64,000 nucleotides of DNA from Pseudarthrobacter sp. NS4 (GTDB lineage: Bacteria; Actinomycetota; Actinomycetes; Actinomycetales; Micrococcaceae), in the NCBI RefSeq assembly GCF_024758005.1, contig NZ_CP103288.1, positions 620,001-684,000 on the forward strand, in the 5' to 3' direction. The stretch's first letter is position 1, and each line of letters begins with the position of its first letter. Under the pieces are notes generated by a model, which worked only from the letters and a program-made list of their open reading frames with translations, was not told the origin of the DNA and made no database searches. The position numbers and the translations under genes are program-made. This document shows, in pieces, positions 13,181 through 21,476 of the stretch.

Positions 13181-13192
13181 TAAGCATGCTTA
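13181..13192. promoter_or_regulatory. Perfect 12-bp palindrome TAAGCATGCTTA
   Basis: Located 70 bases before the start of the following membrane-protein gene, in an otherwise GC-rich gap. Related AAGCAT-N2-TTA sequences occur at 26598-26607 and 63065-63074, both also in promoter regions. This could be a protein-binding site. No regulator is assigned. Confidence 0.45.
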
Positions 13193-13261
13193 GTGTTGAT
13201 CCACTTAGGATGGAGAAGCACGGCAGCCCTCCGCTGCAGGTCGATTTGAATGAAGGTGACC

Positions 13262-14074
13262 ATGGCCAAGCGCAGCAATCCCGCAGTACGAATCGCACAG
13301 GAAACCGCCCACAACGCGGTATTCGACGCCGATGGCAAGCCCAAGCCGGGCGTCCACAACATGCTCCTGAGGGCGGTGGAGATCCAGCGTCCGCTGGTGG
13401 TTGCCTACATCCGCCGGCTGCAAAAGAAACATCCCCGTGCCACCGCGGCGCAGCTGGCCGACATCCTGGAACGCGACTACCTCCGCGCCGTCACCGGTGG
13501 CGGGGCAGTGGTAGGCGCAACCGCCGTCGTCCCCGGTGTGGGAACAGTGGCGTCGCTGGGGCTTTCCGCGGCCGCGACCGTAGGTTTCCTTGAAGCAACG
13601 GCCCTGTACGCCACATCGCTGGCAGAGCTCCACGGCATCCGCCTGACCAATCCCGAGAAGGCCAGCACCATGGTTATGGCCATCATGCTGGGTGAGGAGG
13701 GGGCATCGCTGCTGGGAACACTCAGCGGCCCGGCAGCGGGCAGCGGCGTCAACGCCACCAAGGCCTGGGGCAGCACGCTCTCCAAGTCCATGCCAATGCC
13801 GGGCTTCAGCAGCATTCGGAGCCGGATCCAGAAAGCTTTCCTCAAGAACCTCCTCAAGCGCCAGGGCACGGCACTGTTCGGCAGGGCCCTCCCGTTTGGT
13901 ATCGGCGCAGTGGTGGGTGGAGCAGGTAACCTCATGATGGGCCGCGCGGTGGTGTCCAACGCCAAGGAAGCGTTCGGTCCCATGCCGGACACCATTCCGG
14001 GCGAGCTGAAGGCCACCGCTGCGGCTCCGGACAACCTGACGCTGGAAGGCAACACACTTGGACCTCAACGCTGA
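13262..14074 (+). CDS. Uncharacterised protein with a hydrophobic central region
   Basis: 270 residues. I prefer ATG 13262 (MAKRSNPAVRIAQ) because GAAGG lies 5 bases upstream; ATG 13250 is possible. Residues about 80-125 contain a long Gly/Ala/Val-rich hydrophobic stretch (GGGAVVGATAVVPGVG, then LSAAATVGFLEATALYATSL) and another lies near 215-235 (FGIGAVVGGAGNLMMG), suggesting membrane association. The remainder is basic. I do not recognise a family. Its 3' end overlaps the start of the next gene by 17 bases. Confidence 0.8.
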   Translation: MAKRSNPAVRIAQETAHNAVFDADGKPKPGVHNMLLRAVEIQRPLVVAYIRRLQKKHPRATAAQLADILERDYLRAVTGGGAVVGATAVVPGVGTVASLGLSAAATVGFLEATALYATSLAELHGIRLTNPEKASTMVMAIMLGEEGASLLGTLSGPAAGSGVNATKAWGSTLSKSMPMPGFSSIRSRIQKAFLKNLLKRQGTALFGRALPFGIGAVVGGAGNLMMGRAVVSNAKEAFGPMPDTIPGELKATAAAPDNLTLEGNTLGPQR

Positions 14075-14807
14075 CCTCGGCGAATCATTCGGCTCCTGGA
14101 CCATGGGAGACGACGCTTCAATGTTCCAGCTGGTGACCAGCGCCAACGTCGCATGCGGTTTCCACGCGGGCGACCCTGTCACCATGCTGGACAGCTGCCG
14201 GGCAGCCTACGAGCTCGACGTCACGGTCGGCGCGCACGTCGGCTACCGTGACCTGGCCGGTTTTGGCAGGCGCTCCCTGGACGCGAGTTTCGACGAGCTG
14301 TTCGGCGATGTGCTGTACCAGCTGGGCGCGCTCGACGGCGTTGCCCACGCGGTGGGTGCCTCTGTGGACTATGTGAAGCCCCACGGTGCGCTGTACAACC
14401 GGCTGGTCCACGATGCTGAGCAGGCCTCGGCAGTCGTGGCGGCCGTGAACGCCTACGACCCGGGGCTGCCCATTCTGGGCCTGCCGGGCTCGGAGCTGCT
14501 GAAGCAGGCACAGGAAGCCGGGCACCCCGTGTTCACCGAGGCCTTCGTGGACCGCGCCTACCGTGGGGACGGCACGCTGGTGCCGCGTTCGCAGGAGGGT
14601 GCCGTCCTGCACGACGTCGCCGCGATCGTTGAGCGGGCAGTCCGCCTTGCCACTAAGGGTGAAGTGGTGGCCGTTGACGGAACAGTGGTGCAGGTCCGGC
14701 CGGATTCCCTGTGTATCCACGGCGACACCCCAGGTGCTGTTGAGATGGCTGCAGGCGTGCGGGCAGGACTCAAGGCCGCCGGCGTGGAACTGGATTCCTT
14801 CGCGTAG
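14058..14807 (+). CDS. pxpA: LamB/YcsF family protein, 5-oxoprolinase subunit A
   Basis: 249 residues matching PxpA from end to end: MDLNADLGESFG, ANVACGFHAGDP, VDYVKPHGALYN and the C-terminal CIHGDTPGAVEMA. PxpA works with PxpB and PxpC to hydrolyse 5-oxoproline to glutamate with ATP. The start is TTG 14058, inside the end of the previous gene, with GGAAGG about 9 bases upstream; the conserved N-terminus begins exactly there. pxpB and pxpC are not next to it, which is unusual. Confidence 0.92.
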   Translation: MDLNADLGESFGSWTMGDDASMFQLVTSANVACGFHAGDPVTMLDSCRAAYELDVTVGAHVGYRDLAGFGRRSLDASFDELFGDVLYQLGALDGVAHAVGASVDYVKPHGALYNRLVHDAEQASAVVAAVNAYDPGLPILGLPGSELLKQAQEAGHPVFTEAFVDRAYRGDGTLVPRSQEGAVLHDVAAIVERAVRLATKGEVVAVDGTVVQVRPDSLCIHGDTPGAVEMAAGVRAGLKAAGVELDSFA

Positions 14808-14836
14808 GTGCAGCTTCGCTGACACGCGCATCCGGT

Positions 14837-14857
14837 CGACGCCGATTTTCGGTGTCG
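14837..14857. terminator. Possible bidirectional terminator hairpin
   Basis: CGACGCCGA and TCGGTGTCG form a 9-bp stem with one G-T pair and a 3-base TTT loop, between the convergent pxpA and DUF445 genes. No clear T-run follows on either strand. Confidence 0.4.
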
Positions 14858-14866
14858 CCCCAGCTT

Positions 14867-16216
14867 TCACCCGAAGATCTGGTGCGCCACCGTAAAGATC
14901 ACCAGTCCCGCCAGGGACCCCACCACGGTGCCGTTGATCCGGATGAACTGCAGGTCCTTGCCCACCTGGAGCTCGATCTTCCGGGAGGTTTCCTCCGCAT
15001 CCCACCGGGCAACCGTGTCCGTGATGACCCCCGCAATGTCGGAGCGGTACGTGCGCACCAGGTAACTTGCGGCGTCGGCAATCCAGGCGTTGACCTTGCC
15101 GGCGAGTTCGGGGTCGTTGACGAGCCTGGAACCGAAGTCGCGGACGGCTGCCTTGAACTTGATGGTGAGTTCGCTGGTGGGGTCCTCCACGGCGCCAAGC
15201 AGCGCATTCTTCACGGTTCCCCACGTGCGGGACGCCAGTTCACGGACCTCCGGGTCGCCAAGGACCTGGGCCTTGATGTCCTCGGCGCGGGCAATCATGG
15301 CAGGGTCGTGCTGCAGGTCCTGGGCAAGGTCGTTCAGGTACTTGTCGATGGACTGCCGGACCTGGTGGTTCGGGTCGGACTGCACGGCCCGGACGAATTT
15401 GAGGAATTCGATGTAGACCTTGTCGCCCACCAGGCCGTCGACGAACTGCGGAACCCAGGTGGGCGAACGCTCCGAGACCAGCCGGCTCACCGTCTCGTGG
15501 TTTTCGCTGACCCAGTCGGCCGCGCGGTCCACCAGCAGGTCCACCAGTTTGTGGTGGTGCCCGTCATGGAAAATCCGCTCGGCCATCCTGCCCACGGGAG
15601 GTCCCCACGGCGGAGCCAGGAGGTGCTTACGCACCATACCCTCGATGACGGCCTGGACGTCGTCGTCGTTCAGGACCTTGAAGGTGCCCCGGATGATGGC
15701 CGCACCCTCCTTGGCCACCCGGTCAGCGCCGGCCGGCGTGGCCAGCCACTCGCCTGCCCTGCGGGCGATGTTGACGCTGGCCAGCTTTTCCTGCACCACT
15801 TGTTCGGAGAGGAAGTTCGTTTCCACGAACTCGCCCAGCGAGGCTCCGATCTGGTCCTTACGGCGCGGAATGATCGCCGTGTGCGGAATTTTGATACCCA
15901 TCGGGTACTTGAACAGCGCGGTCACGGCGAACCAGTCAGCCAGCGCGCCCACCATGCCGCCCTCCGCGGCCGCGCGGACGTACTGCAGCCACGGGTACTC
16001 CTTCTGGAGCGCGAACGCGAAGACGAAAATCACGGCCATGACAATAAGCAAGGCCAAGGCCACAAGCTTCATTTTCCGCAGCGCTGCTGCCTTTTCGGCA
16101 TCACTTTCGCTGAATTGGCGGCCGACGACGGCGGGACCAGGCTGTGCGTCGGCCGGAATCGGGCGCGCTGGCTGTGCCGGGGCTTCCTTGGTAGTTGGCT
16201 CAGAGTTCACCTGCAT
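14867..16216 (-). CDS. DUF445 family membrane protein
   Basis: 449 residues. A hydrophilic Pro/Ala-rich N-terminus of about 45 residues is followed by a membrane segment (VALALLIVMAVIFVFAFAL), then the family signature AAAEGGMVGALADWFAVTALF and GIKIPHTAIIPRRKDQI. A second membrane segment is at the C-terminus (VVGSLAGLVIFTVAH). The long middle part is soluble and helical. The family is widespread and its function is not established. It is transcribed divergently from the GDPD gene, 49 bases away. Confidence 0.9.
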   Translation of the reverse strand: MQVNSEPTTKEAPAQPARPIPADAQPGPAVVGRQFSESDAEKAAALRKMKLVALALLIVMAVIFVFAFALQKEYPWLQYVRAAAEGGMVGALADWFAVTALFKYPMGIKIPHTAIIPRRKDQIGASLGEFVETNFLSEQVVQEKLASVNIARRAGEWLATPAGADRVAKEGAAIIRGTFKVLNDDDVQAVIEGMVRKHLLAPPWGPPVGRMAERIFHDGHHHKLVDLLVDRAADWVSENHETVSRLVSERSPTWVPQFVDGLVGDKVYIEFLKFVRAVQSDPNHQVRQSIDKYLNDLAQDLQHDPAMIARAEDIKAQVLGDPEVRELASRTWGTVKNALLGAVEDPTSELTIKFKAAVRDFGSRLVNDPELAGKVNAWIADAASYLVRTYRSDIAGVITDTVARWDAEETSRKIELQVGKDLQFIRINGTVVGSLAGLVIFTVAHQIFG

Positions 16217-16265
16217 GTGCCAAGCCTAGCCCCGCTGCAGGGGCGTAGTCGGCTACCGTGTCTCC

Positions 16266-17165
16266 ATGACAAGTGAGGAGTCAGTGACCCAGCGGCCCTT
16301 GGTCCTTGCCCACCGCGGCGCGAGCGCCGCTTTCGCCGAACATACCCGCGCCGCCTACCTGCAGGCATTGGCGGATGGTGCGGACGGCGTCGAGTGCGAT
16401 GTCCACCTCACGCGCGACCAGCACGTGGTCCTCCTCCATGACGCCAACCTGGACCGCACCTCCGACGGAACGGGGCCGGTGGCCGAGCGGACCCTTCGCG
16501 ACCTGCGGCACCTGGACTTTTCCTCGTGGAAGGGAGTGCGCATCCCGGAAATGTATGGTGCACGCTCGGAGCAGCTCCTGACCCTTCCGCAGCTGTTGGA
16601 TATCCTCCGGGGGGCGGGGCGGCCGGTACAGCTCGCCATCGAGCTGAAGCACCCCAGTCCGTACCAGCTCAAGCTGGAAGACAGGGTGCTCGCGGTGCTG
16701 CGGAGTGAAGGGTGGGACCCCGCGGACTCAACTGTGGACAACATAGCCGTGACGTTCATGAGTTTCAGCCCGGATTCCGTCCGGCACCTGCTTCGTTCGG
16801 TTCCGGCGCAATACGTCTGCCAGCTGGTGGACGACATCAACATCCACGAGATACGCGGCGGGCTGGGCCTGGGGCTGATCACCGGCGGAGCGATCGCCAA
16901 CCTCATGAGGGCAACCCAGCTGGAAGGTGAGCGGATACTCGACGCACGGATGGCCGGCCTTGCAGGGCCGGGCATCGACTACGTCCGGGAGCACCCGGAC
17001 ACGGTCCAGCGATGGCTGGACTCCGGCCGGCGGCTGCGGGTGTGGACCGTGGACTCCGCGGAGGATGTGGCGCTGTGCCAGGAGCTGGGCATCCATGAGA
17101 TCACCACCAACGTGCCCGCCCGGGTCCTCGGTCAACTGCATGTGGCCTCGACGCAGGGAAGGTAG
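16266..17165 (+). CDS. Glycerophosphodiester phosphodiesterase
   Basis: 299 residues with the GDPD barrel. Metal and catalytic residues are visible in LAHRGASAAFAEHT, ADGVECDVHLTRD and VLLHDANLDRTSDGTG; the C-terminus has the usual RRLRVWTVDSAEDV and ITTNVPARV blocks. It hydrolyses glycerophosphodiesters to glycerol 3-phosphate and an alcohol. No signal peptide is visible, so it is probably cytoplasmic. Confidence 0.93.
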   Translation: MTSEESVTQRPLVLAHRGASAAFAEHTRAAYLQALADGADGVECDVHLTRDQHVVLLHDANLDRTSDGTGPVAERTLRDLRHLDFSSWKGVRIPEMYGARSEQLLTLPQLLDILRGAGRPVQLAIELKHPSPYQLKLEDRVLAVLRSEGWDPADSTVDNIAVTFMSFSPDSVRHLLRSVPAQYVCQLVDDINIHEIRGGLGLGLITGGAIANLMRATQLEGERILDARMAGLAGPGIDYVREHPDTVQRWLDSGRRLRVWTVDSAEDVALCQELGIHEITTNVPARVLGQLHVASTQGR

Positions 17166-17349
17166 GGACGGCGGGCTGCGCTGCGTCCGCCCCCTCTGCT
17201 AATGGAGGGCCGCCGGCTCGACTACGGCAATCGTCCTCCGCCCTAGGGCAGTTCCGGGCTGGCGTGGGCCTGACGCCCTTCAGCTCCTCTCAAACCCAAG
17301 GACGCAGGCGCGGTTTTAACCGCCACCATCCCTGTGATTGAGTGGAGCC

Positions 17350-17892
17350 ATGTCCTTTCCCCGCTCCGGCCAGGCTGCCCGGAACCTCTCCGCCGCAGCC
17401 ATGAGCGCCTTGCTCCTGGCCAGCGCCAGGCAGCACTTCCGGAGCCCCGGATTCTATCGCCAAGTGGTTCCCGACTTCCTCTGCCGCGAAGACCCATCCG
17501 CTGCCGCGGGTGGCCGCACTGACAGCACCGCGGGGACGTCCGACGGCGGCCCTAACCAAGGTGCGCCCAGCCAAGGTGCCCCGCGGCGGCCGCTGGCTGT
17601 TCTCTCACGCGAGGAATGGATCGCGGCCAGCGGGCTGCTGGAACTGGCCGCCGCCGTCGGAATTCTTGTCCCGCAGACGCGGAAGGTGGCCGCCACCGGA
17701 CTCGCTGCGATGTTCACAGCATTCCTGGCAGGACATGTGGATGCGCTCCGGCGGGCCTATGGTCCGAACGGTACTCCTGCCCAGCGGAAGATCCATACGC
17801 TGCGCCTTCCACTCCAGGCCCCGCTCATCCTGTGGGCATGGAGCCTTCGTAAGCCAGCGCCCGTCAGCGCGGCAGTGCGGTTCCGGCCGTGA
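17350..17892 (+). CDS. DoxX-like small membrane protein
   Basis: 180 residues. ATG 17350 is preceded by GAGTGGAG; a TTG 12 bases upstream is also in frame. Four hydrophobic segments are visible: LSAAAMSALLLASA, ASGLLELAAAVGILV, VAATGLAAMFTAFLAGHV and LPLQAPLILWAWSL. A 45-residue hydrophilic Gly/Ser/Pro insert follows the first. The ExxAxxGLLELAAAVGIL and GHVDALRRAY blocks recall the DoxX/MauE group, but the assignment is tentative. It overlaps azlC by GTGA. Confidence 0.65.
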   Translation: MSFPRSGQAARNLSAAAMSALLLASARQHFRSPGFYRQVVPDFLCREDPSAAAGGRTDSTAGTSDGGPNQGAPSQGAPRRPLAVLSREEWIAASGLLELAAAVGILVPQTRKVAATGLAAMFTAFLAGHVDALRRAYGPNGTPAQRKIHTLRLPLQAPLILWAWSLRKPAPVSAAVRFRP

Positions 17893-18719
17893 AGCTCCTG
17901 GCGTCTCCGGCGGTGCGCGTGGGTATTTCCATCAGCATCGCCACCGGCCTGTACGGGGTGTCCTTCGGGGCGTTGTCCGTCACGTCCGGGCTGGACATCT
18001 GGCAGACCATGGCCCTGAGCCTGCTGCTGTTCAGCGGCGGCTCGCAGTTCGCGTTCATCGGGGTGGTTGGGGGCGGCGGCTCCGGCATCGCGGCGATGAG
18101 TGCAGCCACCCTGCTGGGCATGCGCAACGGGATCTACGGCATGCAGCTGAACGCCCTGCTGCGCCCCTCGGGCTGGCGAAAGTACGTCGGCGCCCAACTG
18201 ACCATCGACGAATCCACGGCCACCAGCACAGGCCAGACCGATCCTGCCGAACAGCGCCGCGGATTCTGGGCCGCGGGCATCGGCATTTACGTTTTGTGGA
18301 ACCTCTTCACTGCCGTGGGGGCGCTCGCCGGAAGCGGGCTGGGTGACCCTAAGCAGTGGGGACTGGATGGTGCTGCCGTGGCCGCTTTCCTGGCACTCCT
18401 GTGGCCGCGGCTCAAGGGCCGGGAACCCGTCGCCATCGCCGTGGTGTGCGCGGTGGCCACGGTGATCACCGTGCCGTTTGTCCCTGCCGGCATCCCCATC
18501 CTGGTGGCTGCCGTGGTGGCGGCAGCCATCGGCTGGTTCAGCCACGGCCGCAGCGACGAGGGCCTTGAACCGGACGTCGACCCCTACCGCGGGCATGATG
18601 GCCACGACGGCCACCGCCGGGACCAGCAGGACGACCGCACCCATCAGGACGGTCAGGGCGGCCGCGACGGCGGACAGCACCACCGCCATGACGGCACCGT
18701 TACGGGGGCGGAGACATGA
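17889..18719 (+). CDS. azlC: AzlC family branched-chain amino acid exporter subunit with His/Asp-rich tail
   Basis: 276 residues, GTG start overlapping the previous stop codon. The membrane core (about residues 1-215) has AzlC hallmarks: LLLFSGGSQFAFIGVVGGGG and GMRNGIYGMQLN. AzlC pairs with AzlD, encoded next with an ATGA overlap, to export branched-chain amino acids or analogues. From about residue 235 there is a 40-residue tail very rich in His, Asp, Gly and Gln (RGHDGHDGHRRDQQDD, then GGQHHRHDG). Such a tail is not part of the usual AzlC fold. Confidence 0.9.
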   Translation: MKLLASPAVRVGISISIATGLYGVSFGALSVTSGLDIWQTMALSLLLFSGGSQFAFIGVVGGGGSGIAAMSAATLLGMRNGIYGMQLNALLRPSGWRKYVGAQLTIDESTATSTGQTDPAEQRRGFWAAGIGIYVLWNLFTAVGALAGSGLGDPKQWGLDGAAVAAFLALLWPRLKGREPVAIAVVCAVATVITVPFVPAGIPILVAAVVAAAIGWFSHGRSDEGLEPDVDPYRGHDGHDGHRRDQQDDRTHQDGQGGRDGGQHHRHDGTVTGAET

Positions 18720-19027
18720 ACCTTTGGTTTTGGCTCTTGCTTGCCTGCCTGTTGGCGTACGCCTGGAAGCTGGTGGGCTATTTCGTGCCTGCCAGGTTTT
18801 TGGAGGACCCACGGATGTCCCGGATCGCCGGCACCATGACCATCGGTTTGCTCGCGTCCCTGACCATGGTGAACGCGGCGGCGTCCGGCCAGGCGCTGGT
18901 TGCCGACGCACGCCTGGGCGCCCTGGCCGCGGCGGCTGTTGCCCTGGCGCTCCGGGCCCCGTTCCTGGTGGTTGTGCTCGCCGGCGCGGGCACGGCGGCC
19001 CTGCTGCGGATCCTCGGCTGGAACTGA
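18716..19027 (+). CDS. azlD: AzlD family branched-chain amino acid exporter subunit
   Basis: 103 residues, nearly all hydrophobic, with about 4 membrane segments and the family motif YFVPARFLEDPRM near residue 22. It is the small partner of AzlC, and its ATG overlaps the azlC stop codon (ATGA), which supports a stoichiometric pair in the membrane. Confidence 0.9.
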   Translation: MNLWFWLLLACLLAYAWKLVGYFVPARFLEDPRMSRIAGTMTIGLLASLTMVNAAASGQALVADARLGALAAAAVALALRAPFLVVVLAGAGTAALLRILGWN

Positions 19028-19183
19028 GGGCGGAACTCATTCCCCTTTGGCGTAAACGAATCAGTACCAAGGTTAGAACCTGCACGGCAGGGGAACGCTT
19101 GCAGTGACGTGGGTCACGTCGAATGAGTGGCGCCGGTTGTACTATGAAAAAGGCTATGCAGTTGGCCGTGGAATATCTTGTGA

Positions 19184-19450
19184 ATGGCGACCATGGACAA
19201 TCCGCTGCACGCTGCCGGAGAACGGGCCGGCAGGCTCCACCACAAAAACGCCCGACGGCGGGCGGGGCTTCCAGCCAAACGCTTCTTTACCCGTTTTAGG
19301 CGCCTGTCCGACGTTCCGCCGGAGGACCTGGAATTGCTCTCCGAGAGCCTGCGCAACGCGCTTGATGTTGATCCCTCGTCGCCGGTTCCGGACCTTCAGG
19401 CCCTGGTGCGGCAGGAGTTCCGGAACAGGGGAGAGGCGGGCCACGGCTGA
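19184..19450 (+). CDS. Small basic uncharacterised protein
   Basis: 88 residues. An Arg/Lys/His-rich first half (RLHHKNARRRAGLPAKRFF) is followed by an acidic helical second half (DVPPEDLELLSESLRNAL). The composition looks like a real protein rather than a shadow frame, but there is no clear ribosome binding site before ATG 19184; ATG 19193 is an alternative. Other frames are open across this stretch too. I do not recognise a family. Confidence 0.45.
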   Translation: MATMDNPLHAAGERAGRLHHKNARRRAGLPAKRFFTRFRRLSDVPPEDLELLSESLRNALDVDPSSPVPDLQALVRQEFRNRGEAGHG

Positions 19451-19534
19451 CATCCTGCCAGCATTTATGGGCCCACGTGTGGTGGACTGGAGAAAAGCCG
19501 CAGCCGAACACCGCGGCCAGGAGGAGGAATCGAG

Positions 19535-19822
19535 ATGAACGAACAGTCACGGCCTGTAGAGCCGGAAGACGGCCAGGACACCGAGGACGCCACAAAGAAA
19601 TCCGCCGAAAAGCAGTTTCCGGCGGGGGAGCATTACGGAAAAACCCGCCCCGGCTATCTTGACCCGAGCGGCTCCGAAGCCACCCGGGAGATGCGGGACA
19701 CCGCGCGCCGCCGCCGGGATGCCGAGGAGAAACTGCAGCAGCATCTCCTCGAGGCGAAGGACCACGTCCCCAATGAGCACCACGAGCACCATGGGCATGG
19801 CAGCTCCGGCCATCACGGTTAG
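19535..19822 (+). CDS. Small hydrophilic protein with His-rich C-terminus
   Basis: 95 residues behind a strong ribosome binding site, GGAGGAATCGAG-ATG. The protein is highly charged and probably largely disordered or helical: an acidic N-terminus, an Arg-rich central helix (MRDTARRRRDAEEKLQQHL) and a final HHEHHGHGSSGHHG. The His cluster could bind metal ions. No family is recognised. Confidence 0.7.
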   Translation: MNEQSRPVEPEDGQDTEDATKKSAEKQFPAGEHYGKTRPGYLDPSGSEATREMRDTARRRRDAEEKLQQHLLEAKDHVPNEHHEHHGHGSSGHHG

Positions 19823-19914
19823 CAGGGAAAGGGCCGCCAAGAAAGAGCTCTACGAAAAAAGCCCTGGTGGGCAGGGAACGGCTGTGATGCGGGAAGCCCG
19901 GGGGTGGGGGTCGG

Positions 19915-20139
19915 CTATGCCACTCCGTGGGCGGCGCCATCCGGCGCAACGGCTCTGCGGCAGCTCTCTTCGACTGCCAGGTCATACCAGGCCTGGGCGC
20001 CAAATTCCGGTTCGGGGGTGTCCAGGTTCTGGAAGAGCGCGTCCAGCAGGTCTGCCAGTTCCTCCGCCGTCAGGGTGGGGAGGACTTCCTCGGGATCACG
20101 CGGGTGGTTGAGGTAGCGGAAGAGCTTCGAGCTGTTCAT
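19915..20139 (-). CDS. Small acidic uncharacterised protein
   Basis: 74 residues with an acidic helical middle (PTLTAEELADLLDALFQN). It has no good ribosome binding site of its own. Its ATG overlaps the stop codon of a 15-codon upstream frame (ATGA), so translation is probably coupled to that frame. No family is recognised. Confidence 0.6.
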   Translation of the reverse strand: MNSSKLFRYLNHPRDPEEVLPTLTAEELADLLDALFQNLDTPEPEFGAQAWYDLAVEESCRRAVAPDGAAHGVA

Positions 20140-20183
20140 CGCTGCGTGGCCGTCGCGAGCCGGAAGTGCAAAAACTGCTTCAT
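20136..20183 (-). CDS. Putative 15-residue leader peptide
   Basis: ATG 20183 has GGAG five bases upstream and encodes MKQFLHFRLATATQR before a TGA that overlaps the next gene's ATG. The good start signal and precise overlap suggest translational coupling or an attenuating leader. It is too short to judge by composition. Confidence 0.4.
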   Translation of the reverse strand: MKQFLHFRLATATQR

Positions 20184-20309
20184 GGTCGCTCCATATCGGA
20201 AGTACAGAGGCTGACTGCGTAACCCTCTAGAAGTCTATTGCACGTGTTCGGCGCCCACAATGGGGCGGCATTCCGGGCAGGAATGCCGCCTGTGGCGGGC
20301 AGCCGGCAG

Positions 20310-20957
20310 CTAGCCGCGCAGGATATCTGCCTGGGCTCCAGCGGAGGCGGAAGCCGGGACTGGCACATGGACCGGAAGCGGACGGGTTGGCCGCACGGTG
20401 CGGATGGCATCCTCCACCAGCGCCAACGGACGCTGCCAGGCATCCGACCCCGGCTCCATCGTGTCCACCACCCCGATCAGCATGGCCAGCAAGCGGAACA
20501 TATCACTCATTGAGATATCCGGCCGCAGGCTTCCCTGGCCCTGGCCGCGCACCAGCAGGACGCTGATCGAGTCCATCAATGAGCCGGTGATGCCGGTCAG
20601 GAGCTCGCGCCGCCCGGCAACGGCACCCAGCAGGTTGGCGTCCGCGCTGGCTGCATCCATCAGTGACTCCAGCACCCGGAACAGTCCTGCGGCGGCGTCG
20701 ATGTCTGCCAGCGCTCCATCAATGACGGGATCCACGGTGAGCCGGAGTTGCCGGTTCAACGCGGCAAGGACCAGTTCCTCCTTGTCCGCAAAGTTCCGGA
20801 AGAGGGTGGCCGGGCCAACGCCGGCAGTGACTGCGATGGTCTGCAGTGGTACGTCCGGACCAAATTCACGGAAGCACTGCCGCGCCGCTGTAATGATCTT
20901 GTCCACGTTTCGCGCTGCATCTGCGCGAAGGGGTTTGCGGGCGACTGCGAGACTCAT
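20310..20957 (-). CDS. TetR family transcriptional regulator
   Basis: 215 residues. The N-terminal helix-turn-helix spans about residues 15-60, with the family pattern IITAARQCFREFGPDVPLQTIA and AGVGPATLFRNFADKEEL. The C-terminal ligand domain is divergent. The target is not apparent: the neighbour on the 5' side is a divergent thiamine-binding protein gene, 121 bases away. Confidence 0.9.
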   Translation of the reverse strand: MSLAVARKPLRADAARNVDKIITAARQCFREFGPDVPLQTIAVTAGVGPATLFRNFADKEELVLAALNRQLRLTVDPVIDGALADIDAAAGLFRVLESLMDAASADANLLGAVAGRRELLTGITGSLMDSISVLLVRGQGQGSLRPDISMSDMFRLLAMLIGVVDTMEPGSDAWQRPLALVEDAIRTVRPTRPLPVHVPVPASASAGAQADILRG

Positions 20958-21078
20958 GCGAAAAGGTTAGCAATGCAGCTGCAGGGGTTCACCGTTACCG
21001 AAGGGTAGGCGCTTATGTGACGGCAGCAGCTCCCGTCGGGTCCTGCCCTGCAGGGGGGCGGCATGGCAGACTGGCTAT

Positions 21079-21402
21079 ATGCTGCTTGCGTTTTCTGTTG
21101 CCCCTTCCGGCACCCCCAGTGAAGGATCCCGGCCCGGTGATGCGTCCGTGCACGACGCCGTTGCCGCCGCAGTGAAAATCGTGCGGGAGTCGGGGCTGCC
21201 CAACCAGACGGATTCGATGTTCACCACCATCGAAGGGGACTGGGATGAAGTGTTCGACGTCGTCAAGCGCGCTACCGAGGCGGTAGGTCAGTACGGCAGC
21301 CGGGTATCCCTGGTGATCAAGGCTGATATCCGGCCAGGCTACACCGGGGAGCTCACGGCAAAGGTGGATCGCCTGGAGGAAGCCCTCGGCGACGAGTCCT
21401 GA
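21079..21402 (+). CDS. MTH1187 family thiamine-binding protein
   Basis: 107 residues with the YqgV/MTH1187 (DUF77) pattern: a beta-alpha-beta ferredoxin-like start MLLAFSVAPSG, the central SGLPNQTDSMFTTIEGDWDEVF and the late SRVSLVIKADIRPG. Family members bind thiamine or its precursors and are thought to take part in their uptake or handling. No thiamine genes or TPP riboswitch are seen nearby. Confidence 0.85.
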   Translation: MLLAFSVAPSGTPSEGSRPGDASVHDAVAAAVKIVRESGLPNQTDSMFTTIEGDWDEVFDVVKRATEAVGQYGSRVSLVIKADIRPGYTGELTAKVDRLEEALGDES

Positions 21403-21476
21403 GACGTTGCCCTTGCGCAGGCCGCGGCACCCGCTAACCTCTGGACCCGCAAGTCTGCCCGTGCCAGACTGTGGCA

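Noticed and set aside
19104..19538. 144-codon plus-strand frame overlapping the small basic protein gene
   Set aside because: Composition rich in Arg, Trp and Cys, and it overlaps a frame with better amino acid balance. The start lacks a signal.
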